Shown here piece after piece: positions 48,400 to 60,340 of a stretch of 64,000 bases of DNA. The DNA is taken from NCBI GenBank assembly GCA_028023455.1, contig JAQFVV010012416.1, positions 10,005,032 to 10,069,031 of the forward strand. Reading direction: 5' to 3'. The notes below the pieces were generated by a model, which was given only the letters and a program-made list of their open reading frames with translations, ran no database searches and had not been told where the DNA came from. Each line of letters begins with the position of its first letter. Within the stretch, counting starts at the first letter, position 1. This stretch comes from Epiperipatus broadwayi. Lineage: Eukaryota > Onychophora > Udeonychophora > Euonychophora > Peripatidae. A program made the translations under genes and the position numbers.

Positions 48400-48890
48400 G
48401 AAGCAAGTTAATTTATGATAATAGTAAGGAAAGTAGTTTATTGTTTAAGGCTCGAATGGGATCTTTAGCAACAAGAGAATATACATTTAAATGGAAAACT
48501 ATGGGTGATTTAGTGTGCAAATTATGTAAGGAAGGTATAGAAAATATTAGGCATCTGTTGATTGAATGTAAATGCTTGAAAGCAGAAAGGGTACAGATAA
48601 TGAAGTTATGGGAGAATAGATATGAACAAAGTGACTATACAGAAAGTGAGTTATTAGTTTTTATGCTGGGTTTGTGAAAAGATAAGGGGGATTTAGATTT
48701 AAAGGCCGTAGAGTTGACAAAGATTATGTTGTGGAAATGGGATGGGGCAGAACATGGGAAGACTTAGAGTGGGGAGTGGAAAATAAAGTGGCTAACAGGT
48801 TTATCTGGGCATAATTGCTGAGATATTTTTGACTTTGTTTAAGGAGAAGCTAAATACATCACATCACATCACATAGAGCCAGCCTATACA
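48400..48890 (+). pseudogene. LINE ORF2 C-terminal fragment with Cys/His motif and repeat tail
   Basis: An open frame (48441-48677; readable from about 48400) translates to FKARMGSLATREYTFKWKT followed by CKLCKEGIENIRHLLIECK, a C-x2-C...H-x4-C zinc-binding motif of the type at the end of LINE reverse transcriptases. It stops at 48675. A further 200 bp still reads like LINE sequence across stops. The copy ends in a CACAT-type repeat (ACATCACATCACATCACAT) at about 48855-48873, as many LINEs end in short tandem repeats. The reverse transcriptase core is missing: a 5'-truncated insertion. It differs from the LINE at 1-4020. Confidence 0.7.
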
Positions 48891-51384
48891 TTTTTTTAAT
48901 GTAAAAAAATAATATATATATGTAAATATAACTTTACGTACCTAAATGTAAAGGTGTATATAATCTTGAAAGTTTATATGAGCAAATGGGGAATGTTCAG
49001 GGGTTAGATCTGTGTATAACTTATTTTATTATTTTGGGGGATTTATAAAATGAAACATTCGTTGTTTTGTGCAGGGAGAAGGGAGTATAGACCACACCCA
49101 TTGGCATCCATCTTTGACCATTTGTATTTTATGTCAAATAAGTTAACTTACGTATAAGTTAGAAAATGGATTTTTTTTTTACTTCTTTGTTTGTTTTAAT
49201 CTAAATGTAGATATCTAATATAAGGATTTAAATATTCTTGTATGATTATATGTAGAATCGTAAAAATGGAAATAGAAAGCAGTATAATTAATTTATGACT
49301 GAATATTATAATGTTTAAATCTATATGTGGTGGAGGGGGGTTTAGTTAAATAAACTATATTATCTCATACTTTATTTGTTTATCGTATAATTTATTGTAG
49401 AATAAAGAAAAATAATAATAATAAAATGCAATCATCTATTTGTGATATCTGCTTGCCACAGCTATAAAAGGTTATAGAAATACTTATCCAAAGTACCTGA
49501 GAATGGGAATTATATTTGAGCTAGTCATCGGGATATTATATCAGGGAGTTGAATTATAATATACTTTTGACCCAGTTTTCCTTCACCTAAATAAAATGTA
49601 TGTCCAAGAACAGAAAAGAAATTTCCCTTTGCATACTCTCTCGACAGATAGAGAAGGGAAAATTATTTAACTTTTTGCTCTCTTTTATTATGTTGGGGAT
49701 GGCGCTAAGGGTTGTCAAATTAGTACAATCTTTTAAAGGTAAGTGAAGAGTGAGGGAAAATGTCTACTGGGCAAATAGAAATTGGGGTGGAAGCATAAAT
49801 AGTTTAACAAGGGAAGATTTTGATTTTATTTGAAATCAAATTTCTTTCTTCTAATAATTAGTAAAGTAATACTTGTTTATATTTAATCCCGGGTATTATC
49901 AAAGATTATTATCGATCTCTCATTTTAAAATGTACACGTCATTTCACGCTTGTGATGTACACAGATATATAGTATCATTTTTTTAAATGAATAAGATGGA
50001 TGGGATTTCAAACTGGTACAGAAAATGGCACCAACATATAAGGCAAATGGAATTCGAACCAGTACAATATATATATATATATATATTGTAGCCCTCATAT
50101 CTAAGTTTACAGGTATTGCTTTTATGTGAATATTTTTATTTATTATGTATAGCAAAATATTAAGTTATATATGTAGAATAAATTTTAAAGTGTTTTTAAA
50201 ATGATAACAATAAGTATAAAACTAGAATATATTATATTTTTTTATATTTTAAAATAATATTACTATTTTATATAAAAGGAACATTGATATATAAACCTGT
50301 TGCAAATAACTGGGGGGTAAAATACTGAAATTGTCTATGTTTCCAAGAAAGGAGAGAACAATTGTTTTTTTCTTTATCATGTCTTTTACTGAATAGAAGT
50401 CAATTAAATTTGTAAGGATGCTTTCCTTGATCTTTCCAGCATTGCAGTTGAATGTAGAGCTGTAAACTAAGAAATGCCTTAAAATTAACTTTGATCCTGC
50501 CAATCTGTTCATCACTATTCAGTGCTGAAGAAATATTTAACATTTACTTGCTACAATAAGAAAACTAGCCATCTAAAGTGATTATCCCATAGAAATGTAC
50601 TTCTATAATTAGTCTGGCATTATTTATGTTGATGTTCATAGGAAAATTGCAATGGAGATTCTCATAGGAAAACACCATGGAATGAATAAAAAAAATTAAA
50701 ATGTTAGTATTGCATAGCAGACAAAATTGATTATTTCAGTGGCTATATATACACATTTATGATGACAGAAATATACATGAACTCACAAAGACATTAAGAT
50801 AATTAATTAAACTTTCTATAGCTATTCTCAATGAGTTAGTAGCTACAAAGATTTTTTCTCTCTCACACATGCTTATATAATTTTTAAAGTGTATATATGT
50901 AAATACATTTATTATATAATTCTGATTGCTAATTAAAATTATTGTTATGGTTAATAATTTTGTATTGTCATTTCTCATTTGAAGTACAAGCTGATTATTT
51001 ATTTGTCAAGTGGAGGGGAGTAGTGATCAGGAAATGTATATGGAAATTTGTTTTTCATGTTACTTGTGACTATTATAGTTTTGTGAATTAAGAATAAGAT
51101 ATGTTTAGTCACTCCACCATGCACACTGTCACCTAATAGTTATTTTTCCTTAGCCTAAAATTAATTTGCAAATAATGTATTCTTCATTTTATTGTTAACT
51201 TGATTATTATCAATTGTTAAAAGGATAGTTACCATTATAATATATATCTTATATTCATTGTATAGAACCCAACTAAGCATTTCAGTATTCAAAAAGTATG
51301 TGATTTATCATGCTTAATTGAAATATTTTCATGGATTTTCAGTCCTGTAATATTATGCCTTTTTATTAAGCTAATTGTGTAATT
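48891..51384. other. Intron sequence, AT microsatellite
   Basis: AT-rich. (AT)n at about 50068-50086. No exon, RNA gene or bounded repeat that I can defend. Confidence 0.4.
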
Positions 51385-51590
51385 TATTGCAAAATATAAA
51401 ATGCACTAACACGCACAAGCACAAAAAGCTGAAGACAAATAAAGAAATATATATATTTATTTTATTTTAATATATATATTTAATTAAGTAGGCCACTTAA
51501 TTAAATATATATTAAAATACATTTCTTTATTTGTCTTCAGCTTTGTGTGCTTGTGAGTGTTAGCATATTTTATATTTTGCACTTTAGAAC
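51385..51590. repeat. Foldback repeat, arms ~90 bp
   Basis: ATATAAAATGCACTAACACG and AAAAAGCTGAAGACAAATAAAG on the left are mirrored by CTTTATTTGTCTTCAGCTTT and GTGTTAGCATATTTTATAT on the right, around a centre at about 51490 (AATTAAGTAGGCCACTTAATT). MITE-like; no coding content. Confidence 0.85.
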
Positions 51591-52028
51591 AATTAGCCAT
51601 GAAGTTTAAACTGTTTGCTCATTGTAATTTATTGTTATCTTTAATATCTTATATGTTTGCGTTTGTGGAGTTTTTTTTTTTTTATTTTTAATGTAAAGCA
51701 AATCTCAAAAGCTGCAGATAAAATAGAAGAATAAAACTTACTTATCCAAGTGTATTATACATAAAAAAAGTTTCTAACTGGTTTTAACATTATAATTCAG
51801 ATAAAAAAAACCTGCATTCTTTATGCAATTGGTTTAACTGATCACTTTAAAATTGAATTAACTATCAAATATTTGATTAAACAATATAAAACTTAGAATT
51901 TTAATTAGAAAAAATTGTAAATAAAACTATATACCTATCACAGCTTTCTTTAGTAACAACTTTAATATATAATATGTTTACTACAATTTGATTGCATCAG
52001 ATTTTTTTCTTGTATCTAATGTATGTAT
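51591..52028. other. AT-rich intron sequence, nothing recognised
   Basis: No supportable feature. Confidence 0.4.
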
Positions 52029-52293
52029 AATATATATGTGCTTTGCACACAGATAATGAAGCTGATAACAGTAAATAAAATAAATGATATTCTACAATAT
52101 AATAAGCTGAGCACTTTTGGGAGGATTCATACTCCCATATTCATAGCTACAAGAATGTTGAGAAGTATATCAATGTCAATGCAAATGTATGAAAATTAAT
52201 GTAAAGTGGTTACAGAGACCATTTTCGAGAAAGAGAAAAGCAGGCCTCTCTCTCTTCTATTGATTGATGTAGGATCACTTGCTATGTAGTAGG

Positions 52294-52847
52294 TGTAGTG
52301 TTTGTAAAAATGGTAGACATTTTTGTGCACTCCAGAAAAACTAGAATTTATTCGTAAGGCTGTTTTTAGATCGCGCTCTGATAGCTGAGGAATTTAATTA
52401 GTGCATTGAGGTGATGGCGATCGACAATTCCTAGAAATATTTGCTGATTACAAATATTTCTGGATAAGAGACATTACTCTATTGGTCAGTGCAGTGATTG
52501 ATTGTTGCAGTTGTCAGAGAGCAATAGGAACACTGGGTAATAACTAAGCAGTGTAATATAGAGAGTAGTAGAGAGCAGTCACGCAGTAGCAAGTTGCAGA
52601 CCATGCGTTTGGAGAGCATCCACTTGCAGACCATTCGTGGGAGAGCATCCATGTCTGAGCTTCGTTGCAGACCAATTCATTGGAAAGCTTCGTTGCAGAC
52701 CAATTCGTTTGGAGAGCTTCGTGGCAGACCAATTCGTTGGAAAAGAACAGCGTGGGAATTGTATAATGTTATTTGCTGACCGCACAGTATGACTTGCAGT
52801 TATAACCTTGGCAGAGTCGCATTTGGAACCTGGGAGTAGTGAATACA
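52294..52847 (+). repeat. TRIM 5' LTR
   Basis: Starts TGTAGTGTTTG. Contains a minisatellite at 52596-52745 made of 25-30-bp units with GCAGACCAATTCGTTGGA-type cores and GAGAGC. The right edge is 52847 if it mirrors the 3' copy, otherwise 52813. Confidence 0.65.
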
Positions 52848-53041
52848 TTGAACTATAAGTTTAGCCATAGACGGAGAAACCGGGTGACAATGACAATCCC
52901 AATTAGTAACGTTAACATCGGAAGCTAACGTAATTGGAAAAAAAGTTTCCGCAGCTGTTAAATCGCATATTTCTGAGTGAAATAACAGGGAATTAGTGAG
53001 AGAAAAACAACACCAAGGAATAGCAACAAGGGTTTTCTGGA

Positions 53042-53054
53042 GTGGAGGGAGGAG
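53042..53054 (+). promoter_or_regulatory. Polypurine tract of the TRIM element
   Basis: GTGGAGGGAGGAG (one T), directly followed by the TG of the 3' LTR, where plus-strand priming occurs in LTR elements. Confidence 0.7.
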
Positions 53055-53625
53055 TGTAGTGTTTGTAAAAATGGTAAACATTTTTGTGCACTCCAGAAAA
53101 ACTAGAATTTATTCGTAAGACTGTTTTTAGATCGCGCTCTGATAGCTGAGGAATTTAATTAGTGCATTGACATGATGGTGATCGACAATTCCTAGAAATA
53201 TTTGCTGATTACAAATATTTCTGGATAAGAGACATTACTCTATTGGTCAGTGCAGTGATTGATTGTTGCAGTTGTCAGAGAGCGATAAAAAAACTGGGTA
53301 ATAACTAAGCAGTGTAATATAGAGAGTAGTAGAGAGCAGTCACGCAGTAGCAAGTTGCAGACCATGCGTTTGGAGAGCATCTGCTTGCAGACCATTCATT
53401 GGAGAGCAGTCGGTGCAGACCATTCGTGGGAGAGCATCCGTGGCTGAGCTTCGTTGCAGACCAATTCATTGGAAAGCTTCGTTGCAGACCAATTCGTTTG
53501 GAGAGCTTCATGGCAGACCAATTCGTTGGAAAAAAACAGCATGGGAATTGTATAACATTATTTGCTGACCGCACAGTATGACTTGCAGTTATAACCTTGG
53601 CACAGTCATAAGTGCGGATATTACA
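53055..53625 (+). repeat. TRIM 3' LTR
   Basis: Same start as the 5' copy. The minisatellite at 53357-53532 has one extra GCAGACCATTC unit relative to the 5' LTR. Ends ATATTACA followed by the target duplication GTAGG. Confidence 0.75.
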
Positions 53626-54170
53626 GTAGGCTTCCCTGACCTTGTGTTTGGGGTCATCTCTCTCAGAGCAGATAACACTGGCAGTGATTGGAAACAATGG
53701 CCAATGATTCTTTCATGTTCAGCAAAAATTGAATTACCTCAAACTTAGTTTTAGTCTTATTATAAAGGTATCTATGCTGTGCTACTCTGGTTGCAATATT
53801 GGTCCTGGTTTTTCCATAATATGATGCTTGGCAATTTCTTTGGGGGCAAGTGATCTTGTAAATAACTTGAGGATTGAGTTCAGGTTCGATCCTATCTTTG
53901 GTATTTTGATGAGTCAATTGGTATTGGTAGGCAAACAAAAAGTGACTTCAAAGTCTCAAGAGAGTTTGTTAATAAGACTTTTAGCTATTGAATGGATGTA
54001 GCTACTTTACATTAATTTGCATACATTCGCATTGACGTTGATATAGTTCTCAACTTTCTAGTAGCTATGAATATGGGAGTATGAAGCGCTCAGCTTATTA
54101 AATTGTAGAATATCATTTATTTTATTTACTGTTATCAGCTTCATTATCTGTGCGCAAAGCACATATATAT

Positions 54171-54241
54171 ATATTATGGATTTTATATGCTAATGAAGTA
54201 AAGTTTTAACTATTTCACTAATATATATATTTGACCTACAG
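54171..54241. other. Intron end and acceptor
   Basis: Short unique stretch between the Penelope-like arm and the RUN exon. It ends TTTGACCTACAG, a weak but usable acceptor. The element lies only about 70 bp from the exon. Confidence 0.7.
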
Positions 54242-54370
54242 AAATGTTCAATCTATGACTGAGATTAAGACTGATATTGGATATGCGAGAGCTTGGGTGC
54301 GATTGTCATTGGAAAAGAAATTATTGTCTAAACACTTAAAAACATTATTAGCTGACCAAGAACTATTAAA
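54242..54370 (+). CDS. DENND5 (homolog): DENND5-like gene, start of RUN domain 1 (129 nt)
   Basis: The acceptor CCTACAG and donor GTAAGT are both good. The first base completes a Lys codon from the previous exon. The exon then reads [20 protein letters not shown] and [20 protein letters not shown] before LL and two bases of a Lys codon. [23 protein letters not shown] is the first helix pair of the RUN domain in DENND5A/DENND5B, which I recognise directly. In the known family this domain and the adjacent PLAT domain bind RAB6 and help place the exchange factor at the Golgi. Bilateral consistency of phase with 25977-26106 makes the gene model firm. The next exon (expected to start with G and continue Leu-Tyr-Lys) was not found before the window ends, so the next intron exceeds 9.6 kb. 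Confidence 0.93.
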
Positions 54371-57349
54371 GTAAGTCTCATTTCTTTATAATTAATTATA
54401 TTAAACCAATAGATATCATATGACTATCTCTGCTTGCCTATATTGCATGCTGATCAGTTTAATTTTTTTCATTCTACTTCAGAGCTTTCTATTCTAAGCA
54501 GATTAAATTATTAGCTTGATAGTAAAAAAGAAAAGGTAACTATAATATAAAAGGTATGTTAGGTTCAAAATTTCAATTCATTGACTACTTAAGCCTACAA
54601 TAGATGTCTCTGAAGCAGGTTAAAGAGAATTTATATTAATAACCTAAATTATTATGGTTTTAAATTAATTTTCAAACATATGTTTTATTTCTAACCAGAA
54701 TTTAGTAATTATTTGAAAAGATTATCTTAATCTGAATTATTCTTATCTGGCTCATTTGATTATATTTTAATTTATGCATGAAATTAATGGTAATATATTT
54801 TGAAGATATGTCAGCTTCAATTATTGTTTTTAATACCTCTTTTACTATGGCTATCATATTATATGAAAAAATTGTCAAATTTTAGTCATAATAAAATATG
54901 TATTATGCATGATGATTAGACTAGGCATTTCTTCAAATTTGTTTACATTTAATTTGAGGTGTCTTAATTTATTTGTTAATAATTAATAGTAGTGATTCAA
55001 TTAATATATATGTTTATTAACATTGGCTTGCTGTATATAAGAAAATGGGAAGGGAGGGAATAGAAAGCTGGATAAGTAAGAATTGAATAATAAAAAAATT
55101 GTGGTTCATAAAACAATATTTTTTTAAAGAAAACAGTTTGGTAATGTTTTTAAAACAAAATAATTTTTACATACTAACATGATAACAGTTATTAAAAATG
55201 TTTAACAAATATTTTTTAACACAAGAGCAGTCTTTCATTTTAATTACCATAGACTTGAGTAATCAGTTATTATTAGATATATGTAAATCGTCATCCTCAA
55301 TATTTTAATTCACCTTTTTAGACCAGTTTCTAGCTTTTTTCTTTATTAGTGATGATATTCAGGACTTATAGTTGGAAGGAATGCAATTATACATTGAACA
55401 AATAAATTCCCTTAACTCCATTTTTTTAAAATCAAGTTAATATTTTTAACTAGGAGAATAAGGTGCCTACATATAATGAAGAACTGAAGATAATAAAATA
55501 TATGAAAACCCAAATCTATATAACTGTTCAAACTAGTTGACTTGAGTTCAAAACCTTAGGCCAATTTAAATTTCAAGTTTTTAGTTCCACAGTAAAATGA
55601 AATTAAAGATAATTACTGGATACATAATTGCATTCATTTCAGCTTTGAATTACAAATCAGAATGACTAAGGTAAAAATCAGAAATTAGTTTAATGGTGTG
55701 TTTTTAAATGGAGAATGGGGATATGGCACTAGAGTTGCTCTTATATTGTATAAGCTGGAGAGTTTATCTGATTGGTTGTTATAATTATTTTTTTTATTAA
55801 TTGTGATAAAAATATCTTCTATTTAAGATAGTATATGTCTATGTAAAATAATTTTTTAACATAGTGATTGTCAATAATGAGAATATTTAATATATGGAGT
55901 TTTTTCGGGTATCAGTATATGAGTATATTTGTTAGTATGTAAATAAAAGAGATGTTTTTTATTGCTAGTTTCTAAATGTATTATTGTTATTGGATAGAAG
56001 CAAATAATAGATACTTAACAAAGAATAAAATGTATGCCATTTGAAAATAATTTATTTAATCAAAAAATTTGAAAATTTTATAAATAATTTTTTAAGAAAT
56101 ATATTTTTTATATAGCTCATTATTGTTATGGTAATGAAAATAAATATTTTAAATATAAATTTATATTTTTATGAATAGGAAAACCCAAAAACAATTGCAA
56201 TATAGATATGATTTATGTTTTACCATGCAATAGCTAATCCAAAACACAACTGCATTATTTGAAAGCAATCCATAATACATAAAATATAAATATATGGAAA
56301 CAACTGTATTAAATAAAAGCAATAAAATAATTTACATTTCATCAAGTAAGAACTAATCCATGGCAGAAGTTGTGTTAAGTGAATGCAATCTATATCAAAT
56401 GAACTGAAGATATGAGGCCAAATGCAAAAATTCATAACAAATGAAATTCCAAAAAGTAGTGAATATATGAGAACAATTGCAATCAATAAAAAGCAGTAAA
56501 CTAATTTGTTTTATTAAGCAATCAATATATAATAACTGAAAGTGTAACTTATCAATAACTTCACATTAAGTAAGTGTTTCTAATGCTGTCTAATGTAATG
56601 AAAAAGTCTTGATTAATGCTTTGTTTTATTTTTAAAATACTATATGACTATATCTCGTGAATAAATCATATGCTAAAATAATATGCATTAATGTTTTAAC
56701 AAATTACTTTACATAATTATCTCACATTTAAATGTATTTTTTTTAAATAAATCTTATAAAAGTTATTATAAACATGTTGCAATTTTTGAAAAATTAATTT
56801 TTTAATCAAACTCAATTATTATTTATTACAGTCAACTTCACTAATTTCAAAATCATTAAACCATTTAATTTTACATTATAAAAATCATAAATGTCAAATT
56901 TTGGGTGTGATGATGTTACAAATCAATGCATACTGCTTTCATGCTTAGCAATAGCAACATCTTCTGCGATTTATTATCTAACTGTGATTTTTTTTTTTTT
57001 TTGGTATTTTCAGCACTTTGTGTGGTTACCATAATTTGATTTATTTTGCTAAGTTTTTATGTTTAATCACTATTAAATTATTACTAAAGACTATTTATAA
57101 ATAGTCTCCTATTGTTTTTGTAATGGAATGAAGATCACTTTTTTTTTTTTACTCAAAAAGAATCACCAGTGAAAAAAATTTGAGAGAAGCACTGTTTTAC
57201 ATCACATTTATAATATATATATATATATTCATCATTAGGTCTTGTAAGAAAAATATTATTATTTGATAAGAAAAAACTGATGCAAGAATTTATCATTTGT
57301 TATCTGAATACAAAAAAGTAGAGCTTTACAATTAATTTTAATGCCTGAA
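54371..57349. other. DENND5 intron, nothing recognised
   Basis: AT-rich with homopolymers. No further DENND5 exon seen. Short ORFs (for example minus 56486-56220) lack support. Confidence 0.5.
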
Positions 57350-57820
57350 GCAAGTCTTAAAAACTGTGTCTTTTAAAATTATTTAGAAGGATCTTGTGAT
57401 CTGCCTACCATGCTTATATCTGGGCTCAAATCCAAGTTATATCAAGTGATGAAAAAATTTTTTTCAAATAGCTGGCTCATAACTAACTTAGATAATCAGC
57501 TCTGATCAGTAAACAGGTATCTAGATAACTTTATCTAAAGAATAAAACAAGAATGGAAAACTGCTCAAACCCTCATTGCCCATCTTTTAGAAAATCTGGT
57601 GAGTTCTGCTTCTTTTTCACTGTTCTTCTATGTGGGTTTATTGGAGAGGCCAAAAGACTGCTTTACTTACTTATTTAAGATAGTCTACTGAATCAAGTAA
57701 TAGATGTAATGGATAAAAATAAGTATTAAACTTAAAAATATATTATTACAACAAATATAAAATATTAAAACTAAAAAAAACACAGAAATATTAAAATAAA
57801 TTTAATATGCTGAATGTGAT
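57350..57820 (+). mobile_element. tRNA-derived SINE, plus copy
   Basis: The head reads GGATCTTGTGATCTGCCTACC, with GGGCTCAAATCCAAG about 20 bp later as a B box; the two resemble a tRNA anticodon stem-loop and TPsiC arm. The body contains GCTGGCTCATAACTAACTTA, TAGATAACTTTATCTAAAG and AGACTGCTTTACTTACTTA. An AT-rich tail follows (57720-57820). The matching minus copy is at 59350-59872. Confidence 0.7.
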
Positions 57821-59349
57821 AAAATGAATGAAGTTTCTAGAATGTTATTAAAAGATAAAACTAAAAGTGTTATTGCTATTACATCACTAAAAACAGGTTT
57901 AAACTGATTTAATTGGGCCCTGTACAGTTTTGAGGAAAAACCATTTGGGCTACAAGTAATGCCAAAAAATTGATAATATTAGCTGGTAATCTATTTTGCA
58001 TTCTTTAAAAAATAGAAAAATGAAAAGAAATGGCAAATTTCTGACAATTTTTTGATTTGACAGTATATTAAAGAAGTGCCTTCTTATAGTATGTGATCTT
58101 AATCCACTTTTGTTTTTAAATTTTTGTTTAAAAAAAAAGTATATTATTATTATTCTATATTTTTGAACTTTTTTATGTAGATGTATAATTCTTTGAATAA
58201 TGATAGAATATCATTTGCAGAAGAAATAAAATTTATGGGAAAATAATTTTTCATAATTTAATACTTTAAATCAAAAATATATTTATTATATTTAAAATTT
58301 GATATTTTAATTAAAGGAAGTTATTGATTCAGAAAATTACTAATAGATTTGTGAAGATAAATTATTTTGTTTTTAAGTAATTTAATAATAAGTAAAATAA
58401 AAGAAGAAAATTGAATAATTAAATAGTTAATAAGAATGATTTTATAGAGTATAAGATTGATAATAACAATCAAAATATAAAAAAGTTCATTTTAATTTTC
58501 ATTATTAATATTAATTTTCATTATTTTGATTAATTTCAACTTTATAATGTTGAGAAGAGAATTATTAGATGTTTTTAATGAAATTAGATGCGTATATGCA
58601 TATGTATTTATCATTTTTTCAGATCTATATTATTGCTTTTGATAAAGTCTATAAATAAATAATCAGAATGATAGGTTTGTAATTATCATATATATTGATT
58701 CAGAAAATAAATACAAATTTTTACTAATAATTGGAGGAGTACTATTAAATATATTTAAATGTAACTTATTATGAAAAAAAATTAATTAGATAAAATGAAT
58801 TCATAAACAAGTACATACTGCAAATATTAATTTAAATATATATAAACAATTTGTTAATGGTACTGAGACCGGGATATCAAGTATTGAAACTTACCAATGT
58901 CAAAAATCTCCTCATAATCGTTGCATTTTGTTAAAAGTTTTTAAAAAAAATTGGCTAGTAATATTTGAAAATATCCCATTTATTTTTTATATCTAATGCT
59001 AAAAGAGGTAGGCCTGAGTTTTTTCCTTCTTGATTGAGTACTAGGGATAAAATAATTCTAAGGGAAGTATACAGTTGAATCCAGATTGTATAGTTTATAT
59101 GTGAAAAATGATTTTAAATATATATTTTCAATGTTATGGCCCAAAGAATTTTAATTGTAATTATATATCTATAATGTATCTGGAAGCAGTTTTTCTAAAT
59201 TGAAAATTATAAAAAATTATTTATAAACTGACTTCTCAAAATCAATTAAGTGATGTAATAGTATTTTTTATAGAAAAGGCAACATTATAAAAGAAGCTAT
59301 CAAGTTATTATTTTTAATTAAAGCCCAAAGAATGATTTAATATCTTATG
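57821..59349. other. AT-rich sequence between inverted SINE copies
   Basis: Nothing recognised. Confidence 0.4.
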
Positions 59350-59872
59350 ATTTTTTTTATTTTGTTATTATTATTATATTTTAATTTATTTTTATGTGTT
59401 TTTTTTAGTTTAATGTTTTGTATGTGTGTGTCTTAATAATATATTTTTAAATTGAGTACTTTTATTTTTCTATTACATCTATTACTTGATTTAATAGACT
59501 ATCTTAAATAAATCAGTAAAGTAGTCTTTTGTAATAACTAGCTCACTGCCTGGCAAAGGCCTCTCCAATAACCCCACATAGAGGAATAGTGAATAAGAAT
59601 TAGAACTCGTCAGATTTTCTAAAAGTTGAACAGAGAGGGTTTGAGCAGTTTTCCATTTTTGTTTTATTCTTTAGATAAAGTTAACTAGGTATCTATTTAC
59701 TGATCAGTGCTGAATAATTAGCTAGCCTAGGCTGGTTATGGATCAGCTATTTGAAAAAAAAAATCCTTCACCATTATAAAAGAATTTTATTTGGCTTGGA
59801 TTTGAACCCAGATCATATGCATGGTAGACAGATCACAAGATCCTTCTAAATAATTTTAAAAGACACAGTTTT
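59350..59872 (-). mobile_element. tRNA-derived SINE, minus copy
   Basis: Reverse complement of the family at 57350. Head at 59800-59870: GGATCTTGTGATCTGTCTACC and a well-kept B box GGGTTCAAATCCAAG. Body and AT-rich tail align with the plus copy along about 480 bp. The minus copy's B box is closer to consensus. Confidence 0.7.
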
Positions 59873-59994
59873 AAAATTTGCCTCAGAAAATTGATTGCCA
59901 AGCTCTGCTTTTTTGTATTCAAATAAAAAATTATAGAAATTTTTACATGTTTTTTTATAAAATAATATTTTTATGAGATCTAATGATGAATATA

Positions 59995-60340
59995 TATATA
60001 TAACACAGAGAGGCAAAACTTTCCATGTAGTATTGCCACTCAGTGCAAGCCAGAGTAATCAATGGATGCAGGAAGGTTTGTGTATAAAATCCTTCTCTAG
60101 TGCCTATTCATCCAATATCCCCAGACTAGTTTCTAGCCTGTGGCCTTCGTCAATGAGAAACCTTGGATCAGAGAGCACTGCACCTAGATCTTTTAATATC
60201 AAATGCAATCCTCCAGCCATAATCTAGAAACTAGTCTGGGGATATTGGATGAGTGGGCAATAGATAGGGATTTTGTGCATAAACCTTCCTGCATCCATTG
60301 ATTACTCTGGCTTGTACTGAGTAGTGCTACCATGAAAAAA
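59995..60340. repeat. Foldback element related to 22154-22783, shortened
   Basis: The left arm begins ACACAGAGAGGCAAAACTTT and the right ends TTGTACTGAGTAGTGCTACC. The arms share CAATGGATGCAGGAAGGTTT and GGATATTGGATGAGTGGGCA-type segments with the 22-kb element, but the central loop is deleted. The right arm runs directly into the next foldback at about 60340. Confidence 0.8.

Larger units (their letters stand above)
52294..53625 (+). mobile_element. TRIM-like miniature LTR retroelement, nested
   Basis: Two direct repeats of about 0.55 kb (52294-52847 and 53055-53625) start with TGTAGTGTTTGTAAAAATGG; the second ends ATATTACA. They flank only about 207 bp, whose last 13 bases, GTGGAGGGAGGAG, are a polypurine tract abutting the 3' repeat. 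GTAGG stands on both sides (52289-52293 and 53626-53630) as a 5-bp target duplication. No coding capacity. The primer-binding site is not clear. The 5' repeat's right edge is uncertain (52813 or 52847), because the copies diverge after ACCTTGGCA. The element lies in the endonuclease frame and is younger than that copy. Confidence 0.8.
52196..53997 (-). pseudogene. GIY-YIG endonuclease (Penelope-like), interrupted
   Basis: Minus-strand reading: a degraded linker (53997-53940), then LNPQVIYKITCPQRNCQASY with YGKTRTNIATRVAQHRYLY, the GIY-YIG core with its Arg-containing helix (about 53880-53750). After a frameshift near 53700 come SVICSERDDPKHKVREAY, where the conserved Glu lies (about 53680-53630), and the insertion. 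On the other side, from 52293 down, the frame resumes with YIASDPTSINRRE and ends at a TAA at 52196-52198. The insertion therefore splits the domain just after the catalytic Glu region. There are also stops in the linker. It is the better-dated of the two Penelope-like relics because the insertion gives a relative order. Confidence 0.8.
52029..54170 (-). mobile_element. Penelope-like element fragment flanked by ~175-bp inverted repeats
   Basis: The arms 52029-52207 and 53998-54170 are reverse complements with a few differences; both contain GTGCTTTGC..ACAGATAATG, GCTGATAACAGTAAATAAAA and ATTCATAGCTAC. Between them lies a minus-strand GIY-YIG endonuclease interrupted by a TRIM-like insertion. 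Penelope-like elements are known to carry terminal repeats in direct or inverted arrangement, so the arms may be original. The reverse transcriptase is absent. Confidence 0.75.

Noticed and set aside
52544-53697. Trp/Ser/Ala-rich frames that look like a tandem-repeat protein
   Set aside because: They translate the TRIM LTR minisatellite, and one crosses the boundary into the Penelope-like endonuclease.
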